DNA from: Phycisphaerales bacterium | Lineage (GTDB): Bacteria > Planctomycetota > Phycisphaerae > Phycisphaerales > UBA1924 | DNA: 64,000 nucleotides | Assembly: GCA_029260345.1 (NCBI GenBank) | Contig: JAJDDK010000006.1 | Location: forward strand, 620,001-684,000 | Direction: 5' to 3' | Shown here: piece after piece, positions 17,134 through 24,845 of the stretch | Layout of the letters: the number at the start of each line of letters is the position of its first letter | Numbering within the stretch: position 1 is the first letter of the stretch | Made by a program: the position numbers and the translations under genes | Notes under the pieces: model-generated | Databases searched by the model: none | The model's input: only the letters and a program-made list of their open reading frames with translations | What the model was told of the DNA's origin: nothing

Positions 17134-18183
17134 TTAGCCCGGAGCAATTCGCCACGCTGCAGAACAAAAAGGGCACACGGTGAGGCCGTCGGTCAAATCC
17201 GGCTTCTGATTTCGCAAATCTTCACTGCACGACGGGCAGAAGCGGTGATAGAGCATCGTTTCGCGCGCCTCAAGGCCGACAAACATTGGCGAGCGCCAGA
17301 CGTGGCGGATCATGAGGAAAAGCCAAATGATGATCCAAGTATAAAAGGCAACAGTTGCAAGTTCGAGAATTTGAAAGCTCCCGTTTCGCAGAGCATTCAG
17401 GATCACCGACGTATTAAACGCAGCTCCAAGGAGTATGCCAAGCCAAACAAACCCGATCACACCGCATACGACGAGACGCAAAATGGCGCTGCGAGAGCGC
17501 ACATCCGCATCCACAGCGCGGCAGAGCAGGCGGTCTTCACTCGAAAGCTCAGGCATCCGTTCCGCCACATATTCCGGGATCGTGCGATTGAGGAGTCGCC
17601 GTTCGGCGCCTCGGTCATCTTGAATCATGCGCGTCGTTTGGGGATGTCCTTCCAGCGGAAGCAAATATCGAAGGACGGAGCGAGCTTCACTTTCAGGGCG
17701 CTCGATGATTCCTTTTCGCACGATCAGCCGACCAGCACTCCATGCAGCGCCACATTCCGGACAGTCAATGATTGCTTCGGCGTCATTACTTGTCGCAACC
17801 CCTGAAAGGTCGTACGCGCATCCGGGGCATACCGAAACGCACAACGCAGCGTCCAAAATGGCGTCGCGATTCTTCGCCAAGTGCTTCGCCATAATCGACC
17901 GGCCCGAAAGCGAGAGGCTCGCAATAAGAACAATGCAAAGCGCCGCAATCGGAATTGAGAACTGAAGCGGAAGCGCAACGATGACGACTCCCACGACAAG
18001 CATAAAGATCATGCTGACCCAAAGCACTGAGCGTGGCGCCACGAGCATGGTGACTTGCGAAAGCGCCCTTCGAGCGCGCGGATCGCGCCATGCAGAAGTC
18101 GTGTGATACGAATTCACCTGCAATTCACACGGTTGGTCGGCATCGTCGAGGATGGCGATCTGCTTCCGCTTGGCGAAAATCAT
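17134..18183 (-). CDS. Membrane protein with two zinc-ribbon-like CxxC pairs, function unknown
   Basis: A 349-residue protein of unknown function. Two hydrophobic helices lie near residues 48-95. A zinc-ribbon-like segment follows: CPGCAYDLSG then CPECGAAW, about 20 residues apart. After a soluble stretch come two more helices (about 235-295). A second ribbon, CPSCSEDLRN then CPFCSAAW, closes the protein. The CxxCxYDLsG form recurs in the gene at 61384 and, from general knowledge, in many planctomycete membrane proteins. The cysteines suggest metal or redox binding on one membrane face. It lies just upstream of recG with a gap of 37 bases. Confidence 0.7.
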   Translation of the reverse strand: MIFAKRKQIAILDDADQPCELQVNSYHTTSAWRDPRARRALSQVTMLVAPRSVLWVSMIFMLVVGVVIVALPLQFSIPIAALCIVLIASLSLSGRSIMAKHLAKNRDAILDAALCVSVCPGCAYDLSGVATSNDAEAIIDCPECGAAWSAGRLIVRKGIIERPESEARSVLRYLLPLEGHPQTTRMIQDDRGAERRLLNRTIPEYVAERMPELSSEDRLLCRAVDADVRSRSAILRLVVCGVIGFVWLGILLGAAFNTSVILNALRNGSFQILELATVAFYTWIIIWLFLMIRHVWRSPMFVGLEARETMLYHRFCPSCSEDLRNQKPDLTDGLTVCPFCSAAWRIAPG

Positions 18184-18230
18184 ATGTTCATTTTACGTAG
18201 CGTCCGCGCCCGTGCGATGAGCATTTACGC

Positions 18231-19730
18231 TCACCGCTTCTTCGGCTTCCGCTTCTTGTACCCCGCCTTCGGGCTCACCGTCTTCGTCCCGACTTTGGGC
18301 TTGAACATGCCGCCGCCGGCGCCCGCAGTCATCTGCTGCGCCTGACCCTGCATCTGTCGGAGCGCCTTCATCTTGCCCATAGCGCCGAGGCCGGCCATTT
18401 GCTGGGCCATCTTGGAGACCGTCTCGAACTGCTTCACCAGACGGCCGACTTCATTAATGCTCGCGGCGGAGCCCTTGGAAATGCGACGGCGGCGCGAATT
18501 ATTCAGCAGCGAAACATCCTTGCGCTCGCGCTCCGTCATCGAATTGATCATGCCCTCGACGCGGTTGAGCTGTTTGTCATCGATGTCCGCATCTTTGAGC
18601 GCGGAGCCGACGCCGGGCAGCATGCCGAGTAGCTGCTTCATCGGACCCATGCGACGGATCGCGCGAAGCTGCTTCAGAAAGTCGTCCATCGTCATCTCGC
18701 CGCGAGCGAGTTTTTCCTGAAGCTCTTCGGCCTCCTCCTCGGAGACTTCCTGTTGTGCCTTTTCAACGAGCGATACCACATCACCCATGCCGAGAATGCG
18801 GCTCGCGATGCGCTCCGGATGAAACTCTTCGATCGCATCGATCTTTTCGCCGGTGCCGATAAATCGGATCGGCGCGCCAGTGACTTCTTTGATGGAGATC
18901 GCCGCGCCACCGCGCGTGTCGCTGTCGAACTTGGTCAGGATCACACCGTCAACGTGCAGGCGCTCGTGGAACTCCTTTGCGGAGTTCACCGCGTCCTGCC
19001 CTGTCATCGCATCCACAACCAGAAATACCTGATGCGGCGTCAGCATCTTGTGGACGCTCTGCAATTCCTTCATCAGGTCGTCGTTGACGTGCAGGCGACC
19101 GGCGGTGTCGAGGATGACCGTGTCCACCTTGTCGCGCATCGCCTGCTTGACGGCGCGCTGGCACACCCCCACCGCGACGCCGACGGCTTCGCCGTACGCC
19201 GCGACTTTGTCAGGCTCGGCATAGAACTCGACGCGGGCGCCGCCGGGAGCTTCTTTCTGAACCTGCTGGGCGACGATCTGGAGCTGATCCACGGCAGCGG
19301 GTCGTTGAAGATCGGCCGCGACGAGCATGCATGAGCGGCCGCGCTTCTTGAGGTACGCCGCGAGCTTGCCGCATGACGTGGTTTTCCCCGAGCCCTGCAA
19401 GCCGCACATCATGATGATGGTCGGCGGCGGCGCGACGTGAATCACACCGGGCTTCGAGTCATCAGGCGGGCTGAGGAACTCAACCAGCCGCTTCTGGACG
19501 ACGCCAATGAATTCCTGACCGGGCTTCAGGCTTTTCGTGACCTCGGCGCCCAGAGCATCAGCGATGACCTGCTCGCAGAAGCGATTGACGACGTCGTAAT
19601 TGACATCCGCCTCGAGCAGCGCCGTGCGGACTTCGTCGGCGGCTTCGCGGATGTTGGATTCGGAGATTGTGCCTTTACCGGAAAGCTTGCGAAATGCTCC
19701 GGAAAAGGCGTCCTGAAGTCGTTCAAACAT
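18231..19730 (-). CDS. ffh: Signal recognition particle GTPase Ffh (SRP54)
   Basis: A 499-residue cytoplasmic GTPase that binds signal sequences and 4.5S RNA and hands nascent membrane proteins to FtsY. The N-domain starts at MFERLQDAFSGAFRKLSGKG. The G-domain has GLQGSGKTTSCGKLA (G1), VAADLQRPAA, DTAGRLHVND (G3), TKFDSDTRGGAA (G4) and GTGEKIDAIEEFHPERIASR (G5). The M-domain has RRMGPMKQLLGMLPG and the RNA-binding SRRRRISKGSA. The tail ends in a lysine-rich segment after a glycine-rich stretch. The start at 19730 matches the standard N-terminus. The SRP RNA gene was not seen in the window. Confidence 0.97.
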   Translation of the reverse strand: MFERLQDAFSGAFRKLSGKGTISESNIREAADEVRTALLEADVNYDVVNRFCEQVIADALGAEVTKSLKPGQEFIGVVQKRLVEFLSPPDDSKPGVIHVAPPPTIIMMCGLQGSGKTTSCGKLAAYLKKRGRSCMLVAADLQRPAAVDQLQIVAQQVQKEAPGGARVEFYAEPDKVAAYGEAVGVAVGVCQRAVKQAMRDKVDTVILDTAGRLHVNDDLMKELQSVHKMLTPHQVFLVVDAMTGQDAVNSAKEFHERLHVDGVILTKFDSDTRGGAAISIKEVTGAPIRFIGTGEKIDAIEEFHPERIASRILGMGDVVSLVEKAQQEVSEEEAEELQEKLARGEMTMDDFLKQLRAIRRMGPMKQLLGMLPGVGSALKDADIDDKQLNRVEGMINSMTERERKDVSLLNNSRRRRISKGSAASINEVGRLVKQFETVSKMAQQMAGLGAMGKMKALRQMQGQAQQMTAGAGGGMFKPKVGTKTVSPKAGYKKRKPKKR

Positions 19731-19775
19731 GGCGGGAAATCCTAGCGTCGCGTGCGGCCGGCGGAGTCGCGGACG

Positions 19776-19806
19776 AAAAAAGCCCAGGGAACGGCGTCCC
19801 TGGGCT
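19776..19806 (-). terminator. Rho-independent terminator of the OmpA-like lipoprotein gene
   Basis: A perfect 10-bp stem (AGCCCAGGGA 19781-19790 with TCCCTGGGCT 19797-19806) closes a 6-base loop. On the minus strand it is followed by a run of six T residues (A-run at 19776-19781). It lies 35 bases after the stop of the gene at 19842-20516 and separates it from ffh. Confidence 0.85.
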
Positions 19807-19841
19807 GGTGAAATCAATCAAGGTTGTCGTCGCTGAGCGAT

Positions 19842-20516
19842 TCAGCTTGCGGGGAGGTTCAGCACGACGATCTCGACGCGTCGGCTGTCCTTCTTCGATC
19901 CCTTCGGCTGGGCTGGGCCAAACGCCGCGGCATACATGCGATTCTCGTTCACGCCGCGCTGTGCGAGGTAGGCCTCGACGGCAAGGGCGCGTTCCGCGCT
20001 GAGGCGCTCATTGGTGCCCCACTTGCTCTTGCGGATCGGGTCGGAGTCTGTGTGGCCCGCGATGCGGATCATGCGGCCGCCGTAGCGGTTGTTTAGCACA
20101 CTCGCGATGTCGTCGAGCGTCTTCTTGGCCGTGGACTTCAAATCGACCTTGCCCGAATCGAAGAGCACATCGCCCGCGACTGCGACGACGACTTCGCCGG
20201 CGGCGTTGGTCGATGTGGAGACGCCGGCCATGCCTTCGAATCCGGTGTTGGCGTTGGCATAGGCAGGGCCCATGCGTGAGGCTTCAAGTTCGAGACGGGC
20301 CTTCTCGGCCTGTGCCGCACGAAGCTCCTGGTCAAGCAGATTGCGGGCCTGCTCGGTCTGGTTCAGCGAGGCTCGGAGTTGCTGATTCTGTGAACGAAGT
20401 TCGAAATTCTCATCTTCCAGCAACGCCGCCCGGTCCTTGGCGCCATGCGAGCAGCCGCCGAGGGCAACCGCCAGCAGCGTCAGCGCCACACTCCATCGAA
20501 TCTTCGCCACCGACAT
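19842..20516 (-). CDS. OmpA-family (Pal-like) outer-membrane lipoprotein
   Basis: A 224-residue lipoprotein. The signal peptide ends in a lipobox with the acylated cysteine at residue 22 (AVALGGC). A coiled-coil segment (about 30-85, ENFELRSQNQQLRASLNQTE) precedes a peptidoglycan-binding OmpA-C domain (about 110-222) with VLFDSGKVDLKSTAKKTLDD, IAGHTDSDPI and the final RRVEIVVL. It should tether the outer membrane to peptidoglycan. The start at 20516 is set by a perfect AGGAGG six bases upstream; an in-frame TTG at 20522 would put the Shine-Dalgarno out of range. It is a single-gene unit with its own terminator. Confidence 0.9.
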   Translation of the reverse strand: MSVAKIRWSVALTLLAVALGGCSHGAKDRAALLEDENFELRSQNQQLRASLNQTEQARNLLDQELRAAQAEKARLELEASRMGPAYANANTGFEGMAGVSTSTNAAGEVVVAVAGDVLFDSGKVDLKSTAKKTLDDIASVLNNRYGGRMIRIAGHTDSDPIRKSKWGTNERLSAERALAVEAYLAQRGVNENRMYAAAFGPAQPKGSKKDSRRVEIVVLNLPAS

Positions 20517-20522
20517 GCACAA

Positions 20523-20528
20523 CCTCCT
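20523..20528 (-). promoter_or_regulatory. Strong ribosome binding site for the OmpA-like lipoprotein
   Basis: The minus strand reads AGGAGG six bases before the ATG at 20516. It is one of very few consensus Shine-Dalgarno sites in the window and fixes the start. Confidence 0.8.
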
Positions 20529-20702
20529 GTCATCCTACGGTTTGGATTAACCGGCCCGCCTCCGGCGGATCGGCGGCGCTCAATTCGAGGGCGCCCGCTC
20601 ATTACAGATGCCACAGCGCAGAGACTGCGCTGTCAAGACCATCGGCAATTGTCGCCAAGGTTGTGCAAAAACTGGCGCTGTCGAATCAAGGCGGGATCCG
20701 AT

Positions 20703-21893
20703 TCAGTCGCGATTGCCGCGTCTCCCGATCGGAAGCGGGTCGTCCGCCCGTCCCTCGAGCCAGTCTTGCACACGCGGCCAGATGACATCGGTGATCACGA
20801 TCTTCAGGCAGGCCGTCAGCGGAATCGCGATGAGGGCGCCGTACACGCCGGCAATGGACGCACAGGCAATGACGGCAGCGACGATCGTCGCGGCGTCGAG
20901 GTTTGTGGACTTGCCATGTATCAGCGGCTGGAGGACGTAACCCTCGAGAAGCTGCGCGATGACATAGACAATCGTCGGCCCGAGGATGATCAACCAGATG
21001 CTCATTGGCTCGTCGGCGCCGCGTTGATCAAACCACAGCAGTCCAATCGAGATGGGAAGCGTGATCCCGATGACATACGGCACGAGCGACAAAATGCCCG
21101 CGACGATGCCCAGCAGGATCGCGGCCGGCACGCCAACAATCAGCCAGCCAATGGCGTGAAACGTTCCGAGGATGGCGGCGATCACCACCTGCCCGCGAAT
21201 AAACGCGGACACAATGGCGTCCATGCGTTTGATCAAGCCAATCGTGCGATCGCGATGCGCCGAAGGAATGAGATGACGACCGAACTCCAGCACATTCGCA
21301 TAGGACGTCGAGAAGAAAAAGAAGAAGAACGGCACGAGAAACATCAGCAAACCAAGCGAAATCGTCGAGCCGATCAAGCCAAAAACGTATTCGGCAATTC
21401 CTACGCCTTTGGTCGCGGCGCCCTGTGCGATCCAGCCAAGATTATTTTCAACCCACGTGGTGACACTTGCGATCACGTTGTCGGCTTGGGTTTGGTCAAT
21501 GCCAAGCAAAGGGACAATGGTGTCCGCCGCGCTTTGCAGCAATCGCGGAAGTTCGCCGATGAATTGGATGCCCTGCACGATCGCAAAGACGAGCGCCACA
21601 ATCAGCGGAATCACAATCAGAATGGCAGTGGCGATGATGAGGGTGACGGCTGCGGCGGCTCGCGAAAACTTAAATCGCGTCACCATCCGGTGCACGATCG
21701 GCTCAAGCAAATACGCCAGCAACAGCGCCAAGAGGAGAGGCACCGTCACCACGCTGAGCGCATGGCCGAGGTAGACCAACCCGATTCCGATGGCGATCAC
21801 ACCGAGATCGCGGATCGGCTGGATCTCCCACAAGTGGCGATCAGGCCAGCGGCGTGTCGAAGACGTGTCCGGGCGCGGGGCGTTGTCGCTCAT
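20703..21893 (-). CDS. AI-2E family transporter (PF01594-type permease)
   Basis: A 396-residue polytopic membrane protein. Hydrophobic helices lie at about 30-50 and 55-75, around 88-115, and in a C-terminal block (about 195-370). The family signatures are VPLLLALLLAYLLEPIV near the N-terminus and GVPAAILLGIVAGILSLVPYVG-like sequence in the middle. The C-terminal GVYGALIAIPLTACLKI is also characteristic. Members include TqsA and sodium/proton antiporters, so the family name does not establish the cargo. A phenylalanine run (FLVPFFFFFFS) is notable. No cotranscribed partner is evident; 180 bases without recognisable signals separate it from the lipoprotein gene. Confidence 0.85.
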   Translation of the reverse strand: MSDNAPRPDTSSTRRWPDRHLWEIQPIRDLGVIAIGIGLVYLGHALSVVTVPLLLALLLAYLLEPIVHRMVTRFKFSRAAAAVTLIIATAILIVIPLIVALVFAIVQGIQFIGELPRLLQSAADTIVPLLGIDQTQADNVIASVTTWVENNLGWIAQGAATKGVGIAEYVFGLIGSTISLGLLMFLVPFFFFFFSTSYANVLEFGRHLIPSAHRDRTIGLIKRMDAIVSAFIRGQVVIAAILGTFHAIGWLIVGVPAAILLGIVAGILSLVPYVIGITLPISIGLLWFDQRGADEPMSIWLIILGPTIVYVIAQLLEGYVLQPLIHGKSTNLDAATIVAAVIACASIAGVYGALIAIPLTACLKIVITDVIWPRVQDWLEGRADDPLPIGRRGNRD

Positions 21894-21953
21894 GCGGGGG
21901 ACAGGCTACCGGTGGATTGAGTTGTGTGCTTGCCGCTGGGTTCCAACGCGGCG

Positions 21954-22367
21954 TCACGCCGAGTCAACTGGCTCAGTGTGCTCGAAGCCGCTGAACGCCT
22001 CTTCGAATGAGTACACACCGGTGAAGTCGCGCAGCGAATCATCGTCCGACTTGCGCAGCAGGCCGGCGTCCACCATCGCGAAGACGATCTTGCCGAAGTC
22101 TTCGGTGGTGCGCACCCGCCAGTGGCAAAGCACATCGCGCGCCAAGAGGCCGAACTGCTTACGTGCGTACTGGCGAAGGCCTTCGCACAACTCCTGCCCG
22201 GAGACATGGCGATCGCCGCCGGCGACGTCGTCAGATGGCTTTCGATTCTCCACCGTGTGACGCAGGCCTTCCTGAACGAAGGCGTAGGCGTCGGGCGGAT
22301 ACGGTCCGGCGGCGTCTCGGATGCGCTTCCAGTCGTGTAGCAATTGGTCGTCCACGACACTCTCCAC
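21954..22367 (-). CDS. Minf_1886 family protein, function unknown
   Basis: A 137-residue soluble protein of the conserved Minf_1886 family, known mainly from planctomycetes, verrucomicrobia and related bacteria, with no established function. Diagnostic stretches are YPPDAYAFVQEGLRHTVE, HVSGQELCEGLRQYARKQFG and VLCHWRVRTTEDFGKIVFAM. The acidic LLRKSDDDSLRDF near the end is also typical. Length is normal. The start is a GTG at 22367, with a 7-bp hairpin ending only a few bases before it and no Shine-Dalgarno. It follows the glycosylase gene by 61 bases and precedes the AI-2E-family gene. Confidence 0.8.
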   Translation of the reverse strand: MESVVDDQLLHDWKRIRDAAGPYPPDAYAFVQEGLRHTVENRKPSDDVAGGDRHVSGQELCEGLRQYARKQFGLLARDVLCHWRVRTTEDFGKIVFAMVDAGLLRKSDDDSLRDFTGVYSFEEAFSGFEHTEPVDSA

Positions 22368-22371
22368 AAAT

Positions 22372-22391
22372 CGCGGCGGAACCTCGCCGCG
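22372..22391 (-). other. GC-rich hairpin abutting a start codon
   Basis: CGCGGCG (22372-22378) pairs perfectly with CGCCGCG (22385-22391) around a 6-base loop. On the minus strand it sits 37 bases after the glycosylase stop and 4 bases before the GTG start of the Minf_1886-family gene. There is no proper T-run on that strand. It may be a weak terminator or a translational control element. Confidence 0.35.
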
Positions 22392-22428
22392 TGCTTTTAT
22401 CCTATTCGGCCCAACCTCGAATCACCAA

Positions 22429-23073
22429 TCACTTTCGGCTGACATGAGGAGAATTCGCCAGATGAAAACGGAGCGGCCGCTCCGCCCAATCGCCCGCATA
22501 CGCGACTCCGATGCGCGCTGACCGCCGAATTTCTTTCGCGGCGACGTGTCCCGAAGAAGATGGTTCGATAAAGAGGCGGTTGTTCTTCACAAGATCGACA
22601 CCATTCAGCGACCGGTCGATTTGCATCGCCTGGCATAATTTTGCTGGTCCCGAGCAAAGATCTGTCAGCCGTAACTCTGTGCGGCGGCGAGGAGATCGGC
22701 GATTTTCATGCATCACGGAGACGCCATCAATCGGGGCGATCGCTCGAAGAAGAACCGCCACCGGTTCGCCTTCTGAACCACACACGACATTCACGCAGTG
22801 ATGCATGCCGTACGTGAAATAGATGTACGCCATTCCCGGCGGGCCGTACATCACTTCGTTGCGCGCCGTGCGCCGACCGCCGAACGAATGGGCGGCTTTG
22901 TCTTCGGCGCCGAGATAGGCTTCGGTTTCGACGATGACGCCACTGAGGCGGTCACCGGAATCAAGAATGCGCACAAGCGTCGCGCCCAGCAGCGCCTTCG
23001 CCATGGTGACCGGATCATGCGCGAACTGATCTCGTCCGAGACGTATGCCGTTCTCAGTCTTGTTGACACTCAT
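22429..23073 (-). CDS. mpg: 3-methyladenine DNA glycosylase (AAG/MPG family)
   Basis: A 214-residue base-excision repair enzyme of the AAG fold, which removes alkylated and deaminated purines. Visible signatures are AKALLGATLVRI, IVETEAYLGAEDKAAHSF, the active-site region ARNEVMYGPPGMAYIYFTYG and HHCVNVVCGSEGEPVAVLLR. LCSGPAKLCQAM and the C-terminal RIGVAYAGDWAERPLRFHL complete the family pattern. The start at 23073 overlaps the ccsA stop as ATGA, indicating translational coupling to cytochrome biogenesis genes. That pairing is functionally odd. The frame extends upstream to 23328, but that part lies inside ccsA. Confidence 0.93.
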   Translation of the reverse strand: MSVNKTENGIRLGRDQFAHDPVTMAKALLGATLVRILDSGDRLSGVIVETEAYLGAEDKAAHSFGGRRTARNEVMYGPPGMAYIYFTYGMHHCVNVVCGSEGEPVAVLLRAIAPIDGVSVMHENRRSPRRRTELRLTDLCSGPAKLCQAMQIDRSLNGVDLVKNNRLFIEPSSSGHVAAKEIRRSARIGVAYAGDWAERPLRFHLANSPHVSRK

Positions 23074-24845
23074 GCGTAGGCATGAAGCCCGGGCAGCAAG
23101 AGATTCACGCCGAAGTACGTCCAGAGCATGACCACGAAGCCAACGACGGACAGCCACGCGGTGATGAGTCCGCGATTGCCGCCACTGACGAGGCGCACGT
23201 GGATGACGATGAGGTACACGATCCACGTCAGTAGCGCCCACGTTTCCTTCGGGTCGAATGCCCACCAGCGACCCCAAGAATGATCCGCCCACCACGCGCC
23301 GAGCAGAATGCCCACAGCAAGCGTCCAAAAGGCGAGCTGCAAGACCGTCATCTGCGCCCGATCGAGGTCACTGAGCAAGCGATTGCGCCCTGACTGCTGG
23401 TTTTCGTCCAGATTCAAGCCACTGGCCGTAAACGCGGCGACATCATCGGAACTCGATCGCCCGCGACCACCGAAATAGTGCAGCGCGAGGTAGAACGAAC
23501 TCATGACGGCGGCCAGTGTGATTAATCCGTAGCTGATGAGCACCGTCGAAACGTGATACTTGAGCAGCCACGACGTGTTCAGAATCGCAGCTTCGCGGCC
23601 GATCGTCGCGCCGGGCACGCCGGTTTGCGTCGCGGCGAGCAGTATGAGAAACCCGACCGCGGCGCTCGCAGCGCCGAAAAGCCACTGCCGCTTCACAATC
23701 ATGATGGTCAGGCCGACCAGCGCCCCACCAAGGGCCAGGCCCGTCATGGATTCAAACTGGTTCTGAATTGGCAGGCGCTCTGCAATAAACCACCGCGCCC
23801 CGAACCCGAGCGCGTGCGCGAGAACTGCGCCGGCCAAAGCCGCAAGACCGATCGCATACGCCGCGCGCCACTCGGTGCCAAAGGCAAGCAGCAGCGCGAT
23901 GAAAGAAACGAGGTAAAGCCAGGCGCCAAATTCGAAGGGATTGATGGCGTTGTAGAGCGATTCAATGCGCCGCCGCGATGAACTGGTCGCGCCGTCATTC
24001 AGAGATTCCAATTCGTCAGCGATCGTGACGGCACGCGCGTTGACGGTCGCTGCGTCGCCGGCCCGCCACGCGTCGCCGAATTCAATGAGCGCGAGTCGCA
24101 CGGGCGCGTCCGCCGGCAATTCAGAAATATGCCGCCAACGATCGGTCCCAGGCGCGGGTGCGACGAGAAGCAGATTGTTGTGCCCAAATCGAAGCAGATC
24201 GGCAATCTGATTGAGCTTTCCGAGGGACGCCGCAACTTCGGCATCTGTCCCGTAGGTTTCTGCAACCGGGCGAAATCCCGCATTGATCATGGCCGGGCTG
24301 AGGCGTGTGAGCTTCATCCATCGCTCGGCGATGGTGGGATCATCAACCGTTGCGTTGATCATCGCCTGGCGCGCGGGGAGATACGCCACATGCACCAGCG
24401 GCTTATCGAAGTAGTACGTCGGTGAGGCTGTGAGATCGACAAGCGTGAAGAGCGGGTTGTAATGCAGTTTGGTCACGCCGCTCACGGCGCCGTCACGGTC
24501 GTATTCGGGAACGACATCAATGTAATCAGGCCGGCCGGTGATCGTGCGGACCGTTTCTTGCGCAAGCGTTTCAAGAATTTTGACGCGGCCATTGTGGTAC
24601 ACGGCGATGGTCCGCAGCGGCGACAGATCGACCGCATCAGCAAACTCGTGCTTCTCGGCCGGCGACATGGTGCTTGGCTCCGTCGCCAGGCCGAGCGGGT
24701 TGCCCCACGCGCGTTCGTCAACTTCCGGCGGCGCTGGATGCGCGTTTCCTGCCGGGCCGGATTGCGCAATGCAATAGTTCGCCATACCACCAACGATGGT
24801 GGCGATCAGGAAGAACCATCGAAGTGTCAATCGCTGGTGGCTCAT
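23070..24845 (-). CDS. ccsA: Cytochrome c biogenesis protein CcsA/ResC with N-terminal extension
   Basis: A 591-residue membrane protein of System II cytochrome c maturation, which delivers haem to apocytochromes outside the membrane. The haem-handling WWD motif is in SWGRWWAFDPKETWALLTW near residue 530. The last eight or so helices start near residue 308. A signal-peptide-like N-terminus (to about residue 28) and a soluble domain of about 280 residues come first and are absent from plain CcsA. That part contains SPLRTIAVYHNGRVKILETL, compatible with an extracytoplasmic domain. It overlaps resB by ATGA and mpg by ATGA, so the three are translationally linked. Confidence 0.92.
   Translation of the reverse strand: MSHQRLTLRWFFLIATIVGGMANYCIAQSGPAGNAHPAPPEVDERAWGNPLGLATEPSTMSPAEKHEFADAVDLSPLRTIAVYHNGRVKILETLAQETVRTITGRPDYIDVVPEYDRDGAVSGVTKLHYNPLFTLVDLTASPTYYFDKPLVHVAYLPARQAMINATVDDPTIAERWMKLTRLSPAMINAGFRPVAETYGTDAEVAASLGKLNQIADLLRFGHNNLLLVAPAPGTDRWRHISELPADAPVRLALIEFGDAWRAGDAATVNARAVTIADELESLNDGATSSSRRRIESLYNAINPFEFGAWLYLVSFIALLLAFGTEWRAAYAIGLAALAGAVLAHALGFGARWFIAERLPIQNQFESMTGLALGGALVGLTIMIVKRQWLFGAASAAVGFLILLAATQTGVPGATIGREAAILNTSWLLKYHVSTVLISYGLITLAAVMSSFYLALHYFGGRGRSSSDDVAAFTASGLNLDENQQSGRNRLLSDLDRAQMTVLQLAFWTLAVGILLGAWWADHSWGRWWAFDPKETWALLTWIVYLIVIHVRLVSGGNRGLITAWLSVVGFVVMLWTYFGVNLLLPGLHAYA

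Noticed and set aside
17096-17147. TTG start at 17147 for recG.
   Set aside because: It would overlap the upstream gene's end and add 17 residues without conservation; GTG 17096 places the start closer to the conserved N-terminus.
20445-21920. A 491-codon plus-strand frame over the AI-2E-family gene and OmpA-like upstream region.
   Set aside because: It crosses two convincing minus-strand genes and the AGGAGG ribosome site, and its charged, low-complexity translation is typical of an antisense frame.
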